NCBI RefSeq assembly: GCF_004352855.1
Contig: NZ_SJSC01000003.1
Span: forward strand, 581,369-645,368
Origin: Marinomonas sp. KMM3893
GTDB lineage: Bacteria > Pseudomonadota > Gammaproteobacteria > Pseudomonadales > Marinomonadaceae
Reading direction: 5' to 3'
Length of the DNA stretch: 64,000 nucleotides
Of the stretch, positions 20,006 through 29,326 are shown piece by piece (positions within the stretch are counted from its first letter, which is position 1; each line of letters opens with the position of its first letter). Both the position numbers and the translations under genes were made by a program. Below the pieces are notes generated by a model, which saw nothing but the letters and a program-made list of their open reading frames with translations, had not been told where the DNA came from and made no database searches.

Positions 20006-20992
20006 ATGTCTCAATCTGCCACTGTTTGGTATGGGGTTAACCTGGCTTCAGAACGATTAGGGGCCAAAGCCCTGTTTGCAAACGACGATTTTTTTGCTCC
20101 GAAAGAAAGGATGCTACAAGACAGTGACCCTGTGTTTATTGCAGGCAAATACGATGACAATGGGAAATGGATGGACGGCTGGGAGACTCGCCGTAAACGC
20201 GAACAAGGTTACGATTATTGCGTCGTTCAATTGGCGGTGCCAGGGCGCATAAACAAAATAGAAATCGACACGCGTCATTTTACTGGCAACTACGCACCTG
20301 CCGCTATGCTAGAAGCGTGTCATTGTGACGGTGTGCCAACGGCCTCAACAGAATGGACGGCCATTACCAATACGGTGGCGTTAGAAGGGGATGCTCGTCA
20401 GCTGGTGGATATTGCGAGTGACCAGGTGTATAGCCATATTAGACTCAACATATACCCTGATGGTGGTGTGGCTCGGCTGCGAGTATACGGTCAACCAGAA
20501 GTGGAGTGGAGCGGCTTGGGCGCACAATCACTTGACCTCTTAGCGATGGAAGTCGGTGGTCATGCGATCTGCGCAAACGACGAACATTTTGGTTCTATGC
20601 ACAATCTGAATCTGCCTGGCAAAGGCATTAATATGGGGGATGGCTGGGAAACGCGTCGTCGCCGAGAACCTGGCAATGATTGGGTAATATTGGCGTTGGG
20701 GCATCGTGGTGAAATTGAAGAAATCATCATTGATACGGCTTTTTTCAAAGGCAATTTTGCAGACGCTTGCTCCATTCAAGTCGCGGATGCGGGTAACTTG
20801 CCAGACACTACTCTGGCGGCTCAAAGCTTGTATTGGCAAGAGTTGCTGCCAAAATCCAAGCTAGGAGCCGATCAAGAGCATTCTTTTAAAGAGGCGTTGT
20901 TGGAGGTTGGGCCTATTACTCATTTGCGCGTTAATATCTTTCCGGATGGCGGCATCAGTCGTATCCGCGCGATTGGCAAGCCAGTTCTCTAA
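20006..20992 (+). CDS. alc: Allantoicase
   Basis: Allantoicase hydrolyses allantoate to ureidoglycolate and urea. The 328-residue protein has two homologous repeats, visible as the paired motifs DGWETRRKREQGYDYCVVQLAVPG / DGWETRRRREPGNDWVILALGHRG. Each half ends in the same arginine-rich signature (LRLNIYPDGGVARLRVYG; LRVNIFPDGGISRIRAIG). ATG 20006 is chosen because TAAGGAG (19994-20000) precedes it. Ureidoglycolate lyase follows 9 bases after the stop, but no allantoinase or uricase is in the window. Confidence 0.95.
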   Translation: MSQSATVWYGVNLASERLGAKALFANDDFFAPKERMLQDSDPVFIAGKYDDNGKWMDGWETRRKREQGYDYCVVQLAVPGRINKIEIDTRHFTGNYAPAAMLEACHCDGVPTASTEWTAITNTVALEGDARQLVDIASDQVYSHIRLNIYPDGGVARLRVYGQPEVEWSGLGAQSLDLLAMEVGGHAICANDEHFGSMHNLNLPGKGINMGDGWETRRRREPGNDWVILALGHRGEIEEIIIDTAFFKGNFADACSIQVADAGNLPDTTLAAQSLYWQELLPKSKLGADQEHSFKEALLEVGPITHLRVNIFPDGGISRIRAIGKPVL

Positions 20993-21001
20993 GGGGGCGA
21001 G

Positions 21002-21535
21002 ATGCGATTGATTCCTGAACCATTAAATGCCCAAGTGTTTGCGCCTTTTGGCGAGGTGATTGAAGCCACCGATGCCGCGCCGTCTTTTTTTATCAATGGG
21101 GGCACGACCCAGCGTTTTCATGATCTGGCTACGGTGACCATGATGGAAGAGGCAGAAGACTCGCAGGGAAGCCGTCCTGTGCACGTAGGCATCAGTGTGT
21201 TTCGAGGCCAGGCTAGGCGCTTTCCTATGATGATTACCATGTTGGAAAGACACCCCAAAGGATCGCAAGCATTTATGCCGTTACAAGAGCGTCCCTATTT
21301 TGTCGTGGTTGCTCCTCCAGGAGAGAATGATGAGCCAGACCTTAGTCAGCTGCGATTATTCTACGCAAGTGGACAGCAAGGGGTGAATTATCACCAAGGT
21401 ACTTGGCATCATCCGCTATTGGCGTTAGAGCAAACATCGGACTTTTTGGTGGTGGATCGCATTGGTGGTGGCTCGAATTGCGATGAATATCCATTCCCTG
21501 ACGGCCAGTCGTATGTGATCGATACTGGTAAATAA
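21002..21535 (+). CDS. allA: Ureidoglycolate lyase
   Basis: Ureidoglycolate lyase splits ureidoglycolate to glyoxylate and urea, the step after allantoicase. The 177-residue protein starts with the family pattern MRLIPEPLNAQVFAPFGEVIEA. It contains the AllA signature VNYHQGTWHHPLLAL and FLVVDRIGGGSNCDEYPF. It is 9 bases downstream of alc and almost certainly co-transcribed. Together they convert allantoate to glyoxylate plus two urea. Confidence 0.94.
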   Translation: MRLIPEPLNAQVFAPFGEVIEATDAAPSFFINGGTTQRFHDLATVTMMEEAEDSQGSRPVHVGISVFRGQARRFPMMITMLERHPKGSQAFMPLQERPYFVVVAPPGENDEPDLSQLRLFYASGQQGVNYHQGTWHHPLLALEQTSDFLVVDRIGGGSNCDEYPFPDGQSYVIDTGK

Positions 21536-21612
21536 GCGGAGATCATTTGCGGTAAAAGTGAGATGGCTTAGAATAGCAGGATGTTCACCATAAGAAGAAA
21601 GGAAAGCCTGTT

Positions 21613-22512
21613 ATGCGCCATCAATATCACCCATTAGGATTTGAAGGATCTCGGATCGCTCAAGGCTTCTGGCGTTGTCTAGAATGGGGTATGTCACCCG
21701 CCGAGCGCTTGGGCTTTATTGAAGCTTGCTTGGACCTTGGCGTGACCACATTCGATCATGCGGACATTTATGGTAAGTATCAATGCGAAAGCCTGTTTGG
21801 AGAGGCGTTGGCCTTGAAGCCCGCGTTGCGCGATAAGATGGAAATCGTTACCAAATGTGGGGTGCTTTTACCGGCTGAACGCCGTCCAGAGATTGGCCTT
21901 CATCGTTATGATTATCGCAGTAAGCACATTATCGAAAGTGTCGACGCGTCGCTGGCGGCATTACAATGTGACTATATTGATACCTTATTATTGCATCGTC
22001 CTAGCCCCTTGTTGGACGCCGATGAGGTTGCGCAGACGCTCGATCACCTTTTCACTCTTGGCAAAGTAAAGCATTTTGGTGTTTCCAACTTCAGTGCGGC
22101 CCAGTTTGATTTATTGCAGTCGCGCCTTGATGCCCCTCTCGTGGTGAACCAAGTTGAGCTTTCGCCGCTGGCACTAGAGCACTTTAAAGATGGGACGTTA
22201 GAGCATGCGCAACAACACGCCGTTACTCCAATGGCATGGTCACCGTTTGCTGGCGGCGCTGTCTTTAGTGGCGAGGACGACAAAGCCGAGCGCATCAGAA
22301 GTGTGCTGCAAGCGATAGCGAACAACCGTAATGTGACCATGGATCAGGTGGTGATTGCTTGGCTATTGCGTCACCCTTCGGGTATTTGCCCAGTGATGGG
22401 GTCAGGTAAAATAGAGCGTCTTGAACGCGCTGTTGATGCCACTAGGTTGCTATTAAGTGACGATGACTGGTTTAGAATTTGGATTGCCTCACAGGGGCAC
22501 CCGGTGCCATAA
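21613..22512 (+). CDS. Aldo/keto reductase (YdhF-like)
   Basis: This 299-residue NADPH-dependent oxidoreductase has the (beta/alpha)8 aldo/keto reductase pattern. It shows FDHADIYGKYQCESLFGEAL with the catalytic Asp and Tyr, IVTKCGV with the Lys, and LLLHRPSP with the His. The family block VNQVELSPL and the closing GSGKIERLERAV are present. The sequence is closest in style to E. coli YdhF. It follows allA by 77 bases with its own ribosome-binding site; a link to allantoin degradation is not evident. Confidence 0.9.
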   Translation: MRHQYHPLGFEGSRIAQGFWRCLEWGMSPAERLGFIEACLDLGVTTFDHADIYGKYQCESLFGEALALKPALRDKMEIVTKCGVLLPAERRPEIGLHRYDYRSKHIIESVDASLAALQCDYIDTLLLHRPSPLLDADEVAQTLDHLFTLGKVKHFGVSNFSAAQFDLLQSRLDAPLVVNQVELSPLALEHFKDGTLEHAQQHAVTPMAWSPFAGGAVFSGEDDKAERIRSVLQAIANNRNVTMDQVVIAWLLRHPSGICPVMGSGKIERLERAVDATRLLLSDDDWFRIWIASQGHPVP

Positions 22513-22536
22513 CAGGGTCGATACCCATTATCTAGG

Positions 22537-22571
22537 AAAGGCCGCTTAAGGATAACTTAAGCGGCCTTTTT
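22537..22571 (+). terminator. Rho-independent terminator after aldo/keto reductase
   Basis: A perfect 14-bp stem (AAAGGCCGCTTAAG at 22537-22550 with its complement at 22556-22569) encloses a five-base loop and is followed by T residues. Confidence 0.92.
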
Positions 22572-22696
22572 GTTTTTGTCTCAAATCCCCATCGTTTTTT
22601 AAACGCTTTTGATCGAATGTGTACAAGCCATGCAAAAAAATTGCATTTTTTTGGAACTTATCGAAAAGTGTAAGGTCAGTAAGAGGGTAAAAGAAT

Positions 22697-22715
22697 GGTA
22701 ATGATAATGAATATC
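22697..22715 (+). promoter_or_regulatory. Fur box upstream of the iron cluster
   Basis: GGTAATGATAATGAATATC matches 16 of 19 positions of the classical Fur box GATAATGATAATCATTATC. It lies 68 bases before the DUF4856 start codon, a normal operator position. Iron-repressed expression of the downstream gene is the direct prediction. Confidence 0.85.
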
Positions 22716-22782
22716 GATTGATTTTGGTTTTTTGCATTACAAATTCCGTTCTTATCTTTTTTAAAATCACAGGGTAGCTCTT

Positions 22783-24150
22783 ATGAAAAAAACATTACTC
22801 ACTGCTTTTATTGGCGCTAGTGCATTGTCGCTTCATGCACAGACTTACGACTTTGCTGTGTCTTTGCCTGATTACCAAGGCGACGCCAGCTCATCGGTGT
22901 CTTATGGTGGCCAGATTGCACGTCATGCTTTGCACAACTCTCTTAAAAAAGCATCCAAAAGCGGTGATTTGGCACTAATGGAGTCGTATTTTTCAAGCAA
23001 AGCAGAAGGCCTAAGCATTTTAGATCCGGTCAGTAAAAAAGGCTTTGCGATCAAGCAGTCGAGTATTGATGAGTTATCAAAAGGCAAGGATCTTAAGTCG
23101 AGCGCTTACCCAGGCACAATCACAGGCTGGCCGGGCAATTTAACTGGACCAGAAGTGTTACAGCAAATGGTCACTAACGCGGCCAACACAAAGGGCGGCT
23201 ACGACCCAGTTAATGGTTATGATTACACTCAGCTGATTTCTAAATTCACCATGGGGGCGGTGTTTTATAACAAAGCGGTGAACGATTACCTTGATGAAAA
23301 ACTCGAAGCGGATGTGAAACCAAACGATAAACCTTACAGCAAGGGCGCACCTTATACAGGCAAAGAGCATGTTTGGGATGAAGCGTTTGGGTACTTTGGT
23401 GCGCCGATTAATGGTTTAGAATTAACCCCAAAAGAAGTGGTTCAGATTGTAAAATTGAACCCAGACTATTTCGCTAAAGCGGACGCTAACAAAGATGGCG
23501 TGGTCGACTTAAAAACGGAAATGGCGTTTGCGCATGCCTACTATGCTGCCAGCATTGATGCCAGTGGCAAGACAGATTATTTCCATACGATTTTGCAGGC
23601 CTTCTACGATGGCCGCAGCGTGATTCAAGACGCCAAAGGCAAGGTTCTTAGCGCGGCACAACGTGAAGAGTTAAAAGGCTATGCGAAAGTCATCGGCGTA
23701 GCTTGGCAGCAAGTGATTGCTGAAGCCGCTTTCAAATACGCTGGTAGCGTGTACGCGGATTTGGAAAAAATCGCCATTATTGAAGAGTCGAACGGTGATG
23801 TGAAAAAAGCGTACCGTAACTATGTAAAACATTGGGGCGAGCTAAAAGGCTTTGCTTTGTCTCTGCAAGCTGCCGGCCGAGATCTAGGGCGTACCCAGTC
23901 GCAATTGGATCGTTTGATTGGTTTTAGCCCAGTGTTATTTGGCAACGCTCAAGTTGTTGCAGCCAACAGCAAAGGGGAATTCACTCAGTCTGAATCAGTG
24001 ACCATGCAAGAATACAAACTGAATATGCTGAAAGTACAAAACCTGCTAAGCAGCCATTTTGCGTTAACTGCGAAATTGAATGATCGTACTGGCGGTATGG
24101 ACGATGTGTTAGAACAACTAAAATCTGGTCCTAGTGCAGAAAACGACTGA
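22783..24150 (+). CDS. Exported DUF4856 family protein, Fur-box-controlled
   Basis: This 455-residue protein has an 18-20 residue signal peptide (MKKTLLTAFIGASALSLHA, then QTYDF). Its sequence fits DUF4856 (conserved block GKEHVWDEAFGYFGAP and later helices GVAWQQVIAEAAFKYA), a family I associate with imelysin-like iron-regulated periplasmic proteins. An EF-hand-like loop DANKDGVVDLKTE lies near residue 235. The strong Fur box 68 bases upstream and the FbpABC genes downstream support a role in iron acquisition. The molecular function is unknown. Confidence 0.8.
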   Translation: MKKTLLTAFIGASALSLHAQTYDFAVSLPDYQGDASSSVSYGGQIARHALHNSLKKASKSGDLALMESYFSSKAEGLSILDPVSKKGFAIKQSSIDELSKGKDLKSSAYPGTITGWPGNLTGPEVLQQMVTNAANTKGGYDPVNGYDYTQLISKFTMGAVFYNKAVNDYLDEKLEADVKPNDKPYSKGAPYTGKEHVWDEAFGYFGAPINGLELTPKEVVQIVKLNPDYFAKADANKDGVVDLKTEMAFAHAYYAASIDASGKTDYFHTILQAFYDGRSVIQDAKGKVLSAAQREELKGYAKVIGVAWQQVIAEAAFKYAGSVYADLEKIAIIEESNGDVKKAYRNYVKHWGELKGFALSLQAAGRDLGRTQSQLDRLIGFSPVLFGNAQVVAANSKGEFTQSESVTMQEYKLNMLKVQNLLSSHFALTAKLNDRTGGMDDVLEQLKSGPSAEND

Positions 24151-24181
24151 TCACTATGATGGTTAGAGTGCCTGTCTTGTC

Positions 24182-25213
24182 ATGACGACGGTGGACTATG
24201 GTGGTTGGCTGATCAATGAGCTGTCGTTGGCAGTGAGTGATTTAGTCAACCCGAGTAAAAGAGTGTCGATTCTGTATTTTGCATCGGCGCTCTTTTTTGC
24301 GTTTGTTCTCTTTCTATTTCGATATGGAAAGGGCGCACCCCGTCGACTGAGCGCTTTGTTTTCGTGGCGGCTTTGGTGGCACCCGTCGGCACGAGTGGAT
24401 TATGCGCTTTGGTTGGGTAATCGACTGATATTGTCACTCTTATTCCCTAAGGTCATTACTACCCTTGGGGTGGTGACTTGGCTGATGTTTCAATTACGAG
24501 AGGTAGGCTTGTCTCCGCTGGCGATGACGATTCCGGATTGGAGTGTTATCGCGCTATTTTCCTTGTGTTATTTTTTATTGGATGACTTCTCGCGGTTTTG
24601 GTTGCATTGGTTAATGCATCGGTGGTCATGGCTGTGGGCCTTTCATCGCGTGCATCACAGCGCCAAGGTGTTAACCCCCTTTACGGTATTAAGAACGCAC
24701 CCAGTGGAAGGTATGTTGTTTTACGGTCGATCCTTGTTGGTGCAGGGAAGTTTGGTGGCGCTGTTTGTGACCTTGTTTCCAGGGCAGGTTTCTTTATTAA
24801 TGATAGGCGGTGTTTTTGTTGCCACCTATGTCTTCAATATTTGCGGCGCTAACCTTAGACACTCTCCGGTGCCGATCAGTTATGGCAAAACACTAGAACG
24901 TTGGCTTATCTCCCCAGCTCAACATCAGTTACATCATTCTGCTGCGGTGGAACATTATGACTGTAATTTTGGGGTGGTATTGGCGGTGTGGGACCGTTGG
25001 TTTCGTTGTTTGCAATTTGGTAGTGATCAGCAAAAACTGCGTTATGGTACTTTATCGACACTCGATCAAACGGGGGTGTTTGGCCAATATTTATCCCCCA
25101 TCTTGTTTTTAGGTCGTGGTCTTAATGGACGACAAGCAGGCTTAATTAAGACCACCTTGGTTAACGCAGGTAAGGCGAAAGCAAGAGAAACAACGCAGGC
25201 CAAACCAGAATGA
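24182..25213 (+). CDS. Fatty acid hydroxylase/sterol desaturase superfamily membrane protein
   Basis: This 343-residue membrane protein contains the histidine clusters of the fatty acid hydroxylase superfamily, which bind a di-iron centre: HWLMH, HRVHH and HQLHHS. Hydrophobic segments flank them (SILYFASALFFAFVLFLF; VIALFSLCYFLLDDF; SLLMIGGVFVATYVFNI). It begins 31 bases after the DUF4856 gene with no obvious Shine-Dalgarno, suggesting coupling to it. It sits between two iron-uptake-related units; the substrate is unknown. Confidence 0.85.
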   Translation: MTTVDYGGWLINELSLAVSDLVNPSKRVSILYFASALFFAFVLFLFRYGKGAPRRLSALFSWRLWWHPSARVDYALWLGNRLILSLLFPKVITTLGVVTWLMFQLREVGLSPLAMTIPDWSVIALFSLCYFLLDDFSRFWLHWLMHRWSWLWAFHRVHHSAKVLTPFTVLRTHPVEGMLFYGRSLLVQGSLVALFVTLFPGQVSLLMIGGVFVATYVFNICGANLRHSPVPISYGKTLERWLISPAQHQLHHSAAVEHYDCNFGVVLAVWDRWFRCLQFGSDQQKLRYGTLSTLDQTGVFGQYLSPILFLGRGLNGRQAGLIKTTLVNAGKAKARETTQAKPE

Positions 25214-25336
25214 ATTGTGCCAATAGAGCCGTGACAAAGTAAGTTTTAATCTGAGTATTATCGACTTTCGGTGCCTTGTCATCGACTGTATGTTGGTAAT
25301 GTTTTATTTATTGAGAAAAAAATAAGAGAGTCAAAT

Positions 25337-26401
25337 ATGGCGTTTCAATTGTCTAAAGTTTCATATTTTTCACAGCAAGCTCGCTTGTCTCATGTGGTCT
25401 TGGCGGCTTCGATTTTGGGCAGTTCAATGGTCGCTTCTGCTGCTGAAGAAGTGAATGTCTACTCGGCTCGAAAAGAAGCCTTAATCAAACCTATGTTAGA
25501 GCGTTTTACCACGGGCACAGGCATTAAAGTCAACTTGGTAACTGGCTCTGCGGATGCGTTATTGCGTCGTTTGCAGGTAGAAGGGTCAGCGAGCCCTGCG
25601 GATTTGTTTATTACAGTGGATGCTGGGCGCTTATATCGAGCGAAACAAGCCGGCGTGTTGCAACCTATCCAAGACGCTGAGTTAGAAGCAACGATTCCCG
25701 CTAATTTGAAAGACAGCGACGATTACTGGTTTGGTTTGTCGCAACGTGCTCGAGTGATTTTTTATAATCCGAAAAAAGTCGATGCCAGTGAACTTTCAAC
25801 CTATGAAGGGCTGGCTGATGCAAAATGGAAAGGCCGGATTTGTGCTCGTTCTTCCAGCAATATTTATAACCAATCTCTAGTGGCGTCTATGATAGATGCG
25901 GATGGCAAAGAAGCGACGTCAAAATGGCTAAAAGGCTTTGTCGCGAACTTCGCTCGACCGCCTTTTGGTGGTGATACGGATTTGCTTAAAGCCGTTGCGG
26001 CCGGTGTGTGTGATATTACGCTGGCCAATACGTATTATTTCGGGCGCATGGGCAACAGCGACAAAGCGAAAGATCAAGCGGTGTTTAAATCGCTGGCAAT
26101 TTTCTGGCCTAACCAAGCGCAAGGGCAGCGTGGTGCGCATGTCAATGTGAGTGGTGCTGGGGTGACAGCATCGGCGGAACATAAAGAGAATGCGGTAAAA
26201 TTGATTCGCTTCTTAAGCGGCCATGAAGCGCAAGAATGGTACGCAGAAGTTAATAATGAATACCCTGTAGTGAAGGGTATAGAGCCACCTAAAGTGTTGC
26301 AGACATTTGGCACTTTTAAAGCAGACGCACTGTCGTTAAGCGTTTTGGGTGATAATAACCGTCTTGCTGTTGAATTGATGGATGAAGCAGGTTGGAAGTA
26401 A
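25337..26401 (+). CDS. fbpA: Ferric iron ABC transporter substrate-binding protein (FbpA-like)
   Basis: This 354-residue periplasmic binding protein has a signal peptide (LSHVVLAASILGSSMVASAA, then EEVNVYSARKE). The opening VNVYSARKEALIKPMLERF and the paired tyrosines in ANTYYFGRM (Tyr233, Tyr234) are the iron-binding features of FbpA/FutA/IdiA proteins. The start is ATG 25337, preceded by AAGAGAG; an in-frame GTG at 25271 would give a non-secretory extension and is rejected. The permease and ATPase follow in order. Confidence 0.93.
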   Translation: MAFQLSKVSYFSQQARLSHVVLAASILGSSMVASAAEEVNVYSARKEALIKPMLERFTTGTGIKVNLVTGSADALLRRLQVEGSASPADLFITVDAGRLYRAKQAGVLQPIQDAELEATIPANLKDSDDYWFGLSQRARVIFYNPKKVDASELSTYEGLADAKWKGRICARSSSNIYNQSLVASMIDADGKEATSKWLKGFVANFARPPFGGDTDLLKAVAAGVCDITLANTYYFGRMGNSDKAKDQAVFKSLAIFWPNQAQGQRGAHVNVSGAGVTASAEHKENAVKLIRFLSGHEAQEWYAEVNNEYPVVKGIEPPKVLQTFGTFKADALSLSVLGDNNRLAVELMDEAGWK

Positions 26402-26432
26402 TTTTTTACCGTGGGTTTGATGTGAGCGGATT

Positions 26433-28082
26433 ATGATGTCTAAGCAGAGAGTGGTGCGTTCGCATTCTCCTTTTGCGTGGCTGAAGTGGGCGGCCATAGG
26501 GATCGCCTTGCTTCTTGCCTTACCCGTGCTGGTGGTAGTGGCCAATGTCTTTACTGGTAGTGGTGGTGTGTGGACCCATTTATGGAACACGGTACTCGCT
26601 GATTATGTCAGCAACTCCTTACTGTTGATGATTGGTGTGGCGGTTGGCGTGCTGTGCATTGGTGTACCAGTGGCATGGCTCACCAGTGTGTGCCGCTTTC
26701 CTGGCGCCTCTGTTTTAGGTTGGGCGTTGCTCTTACCGTTAGCAATGCCGGCTTACATCATTGCTTACACCTATACTGGTTTGCTGGATTTTGCCGGCCC
26801 TGTGCAAGGGGCGATTCGCGCTTTAAGTGGATTGGGGTACGGCGAGTACTGGTTCTTTGAGATCCGCTCCCTAGGTGGTGCGGTCATCATGTTAAGTCTG
26901 GTGCTTTATCCCTATGTCTATTTGATGAGTCGGGCGGCGTTCTTAGAGCAATCGGCCAACACGCTAGAGGTGAGTCGAACCTTGGGCTATTCAAATGTCT
27001 CGGCGTTTTTTCGCTTGGCGTTACCCTTGGCGCGCCCCGCCATTATTGCAGGCTTGACCTTGGCAATGATGGAAGTGCTTGCTGATTATGGCACGGTGCA
27101 ATATTTTGGCGTGGCCACCTTTACGACAGGCATCATGCGAACGTTTTACGGTTTTGGTGATCTTGCGGGAGCGTCTCAGCTGGCGGGCATTTTATTGCTG
27201 TTTGTGTGTGTGCTGATTTTCACTGAGCGCTATTCACGGCGAAAGCTGCGTTATCATGCGTCCGGTCTGCGTAAAGCGAGCCAACGAGAGCTTGTTTTAT
27301 CGGGCTGGCGTGGTGTGGCGGCCTGTGTGTTTTGCTGTTTGCCTGTGTTGTTTGGTTTTCTCTTGCCCGCGGGCGTGTTGCTTTACTGGTCTGTGTTTGA
27401 GGCCGAGCCGTTAACCTGGGATTTTCTCCTATTGGCGTGGCATTCTTTTTATTTGGCCTTTTTGGCTGCCTTGATCGTGGTCGCCTTGGCGTTGGTGTTG
27501 TCTTATGCCTTGCGTTTGCACCCGAGTCGGAGCGTGTCGACCTCGGTTGCTAGTGCTGGCGTAGGGTATGCCTTGCCTGGCACTATTATCGCGATTGGGG
27601 TGATTGTGCCTCTGGCTTGGTTAGACCATAGATTGATCAATCTTGTGAAAGACGTCAGCGGCGATAAAATTGGCTTGGTGTTCTCTGGCACCATTATCGC
27701 CTTATTGTTTGCCTACGCAGTGCGTTTCATGGCGGTGTCCCTTGGTGCGGTGCAAAGTGGGTTAGGTAAAATCAAACCCAGCATGGACATGGCAGGGCGC
27801 TCATTGGGGTTGACCCCACTGCAAGTGTTAAAGCGTGTGCATTTTCCTTTGCTTAAAGGGTCTGTGTTGACGGCGTTATTAATTGTGTTTGTTGATGTGT
27901 TAAAAGAGCTGCCAGCGACGTTAATTCTGCGGCCTTTTAATTTCAATACCTTGGCCGTCAGGGCATTCGAGTTGGCCTCAGATGAGCGGTTAGTCGACGC
28001 CGCTCCTGCCTCGATTATGATTGTCTTGGTGGGGTTAATTCCGGTGGTGTTGTTAAATCGTTCAATATCAAAACATCATTAA
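26433..28082 (+). CDS. fbpB: Ferric iron ABC transporter permease (FbpB-like)
   Basis: This 549-residue inner-membrane protein is two fused permease halves with about twelve membrane segments. Each half carries an EAA-type loop that contacts the ATPase (TLEVSRTLGYSNVSAFFRLALPLARPA and MDMAGRSLGLTPLQVLKRVHFPLLK). This two-domain arrangement is typical of FbpB/AfuB/SfuB ferric permeases. It lies 31 bases after fbpA. Two consecutive ATG codons (26433, 26436) could serve as start. Confidence 0.92.
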   Translation: MMSKQRVVRSHSPFAWLKWAAIGIALLLALPVLVVVANVFTGSGGVWTHLWNTVLADYVSNSLLLMIGVAVGVLCIGVPVAWLTSVCRFPGASVLGWALLLPLAMPAYIIAYTYTGLLDFAGPVQGAIRALSGLGYGEYWFFEIRSLGGAVIMLSLVLYPYVYLMSRAAFLEQSANTLEVSRTLGYSNVSAFFRLALPLARPAIIAGLTLAMMEVLADYGTVQYFGVATFTTGIMRTFYGFGDLAGASQLAGILLLFVCVLIFTERYSRRKLRYHASGLRKASQRELVLSGWRGVAACVFCCLPVLFGFLLPAGVLLYWSVFEAEPLTWDFLLLAWHSFYLAFLAALIVVALALVLSYALRLHPSRSVSTSVASAGVGYALPGTIIAIGVIVPLAWLDHRLINLVKDVSGDKIGLVFSGTIIALLFAYAVRFMAVSLGAVQSGLGKIKPSMDMAGRSLGLTPLQVLKRVHFPLLKGSVLTALLIVFVDVLKELPATLILRPFNFNTLAVRAFELASDERLVDAAPASIMIVLVGLIPVVLLNRSISKHH

Positions 28083-28147
28083 GAAAGCACTGAATTAGAG
28101 TATTTTTTATAAAGCCAGCTTAGCGAAAGGGCAGTTTAGGAAACATC

Positions 28148-29215
28148 ATGAGTTCTTTTTCATCGGGTAAAGCATTGCAAGAGTTGAATATTCGTGACTT
28201 GTCTGTGGGGTATCATGGGCAAGCGGTAGTGCATGATGTGTCGTTTGATTTGACCGCGGGACAAATTGGCTGTTTGTTAGGGCCAAGTGGTTGCGGAAAA
28301 TCCACCTTGTTACGGGCTATTGCGGGCTTTGAAGCCGTCTTGTCTGGGGCCATTTCATTGAATGGCGAGGTGATTTCCAGCGTTGACTATTTGCTGCCTC
28401 CAGAGCAGCGTCAGATTGGCATGGTGTTTCAAGACATTGCGCTTTTCCCGCACCTTACCATAGCAGACAACATTGCGTTTGGCCTCAAGGGCATGAGCAG
28501 CCGTGTGGTGAGCAATCGAGTGGCTGAGCTGCTGGATCTGATTGGTTTGGTTGGTTACGAAATGCGCTACCCACATTCTTTGTCGGGTGGGCAGCAGCAG
28601 CGTGTGGCGCTCGCCAGAGCCATGGCTCCCAAGCCCAAGCTCTTATTAATGGATGAGCCGTTTTCAGGTTTGGATGCCAAATTACGAGAAGAGCTGGTGC
28701 CTGATATTCGCCAGATACTCAAGCATGAAGGCATGAGTGCGATTTTGGTAACCCATGATCAAATGGAAGCCTTTGCTATGGCCGATACCATCGCGGTAAT
28801 GGAGTCAGGCGAAATTCACCAATACGGCACGCCTTATCAAATCTACCATCGACCTGAAAGTCGTTTCACTGCAAGATTTGTCGGCCAAGGGGATTTTCTT
28901 TCTGCGGTGGTGTGTGGGCACGATTGTTTAGACTCAGATCTTGGCCGCATTCGTGGTGTCTTGAGCGACGAACTCGCCATTGGCACCCAGGTCGACTTAT
29001 TGGTTCGCCCAGACGATGTGATACACGACGACGCAAGTGAATTTAAAGGTTTGGTAATGAGTAAGTGGTTTCGCGGTTCACACTTCTTATATCGCGTGAA
29101 ATTGGCATCAGGACTGGTGGTGTATTGCTTCGCGTCTTCCCATCATAATCACGCGATTGGCCAAGAAATTGGCATCAATATTGAGCTGGATCATCTGGTG
29201 GTCTTTAGTAAATAG
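28148..29215 (+). CDS. fbpC: Ferric iron ABC transporter ATP-binding protein (FbpC-like)
   Basis: This 355-residue ATPase has Walker A GPSGCGKSTLL, the signature LSGGQQQRVALARA and Walker B LLLMDEPFSGLDA, then a regulatory C-terminal TOBE-like domain (DLLVRPDDVIHDDAS). It energises the FbpB permease. The start ATG 28148 has AGGAAA upstream, 65 bases after the permease gene. The operon order A-B-C is the standard for ferric (Fbp) systems. Confidence 0.92.
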   Translation: MSSFSSGKALQELNIRDLSVGYHGQAVVHDVSFDLTAGQIGCLLGPSGCGKSTLLRAIAGFEAVLSGAISLNGEVISSVDYLLPPEQRQIGMVFQDIALFPHLTIADNIAFGLKGMSSRVVSNRVAELLDLIGLVGYEMRYPHSLSGGQQQRVALARAMAPKPKLLLMDEPFSGLDAKLREELVPDIRQILKHEGMSAILVTHDQMEAFAMADTIAVMESGEIHQYGTPYQIYHRPESRFTARFVGQGDFLSAVVCGHDCLDSDLGRIRGVLSDELAIGTQVDLLVRPDDVIHDDASEFKGLVMSKWFRGSHFLYRVKLASGLVVYCFASSHHNHAIGQEIGINIELDHLVVFSK

Positions 29216-29262
29216 AGGTGTTTAGCAAACAGCGCTTTGCCAAGGCAGCCGTGGCTTTTGGC

Positions 29263-29302
29263 AAAGAAAAAAACGGGCAAGTTCTCATGGAAATTGCCCG
29301 TT
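29263..29302 (-). terminator. Terminator of the YchJ-like gene
   Basis: AACGGGCAA (29272-29280) pairs with TTGCCCGTT (29294-29302). Read on the minus strand, the stem is followed by seven T residues. A second inverted repeat CTTTGCCAA/TTGGCAAAG lies just beyond at 29235-29266, between this and fbpC. Confidence 0.8.
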
Positions 29303-29326
29303 CTTCGAACCCTTCTTAGGCGAAAC

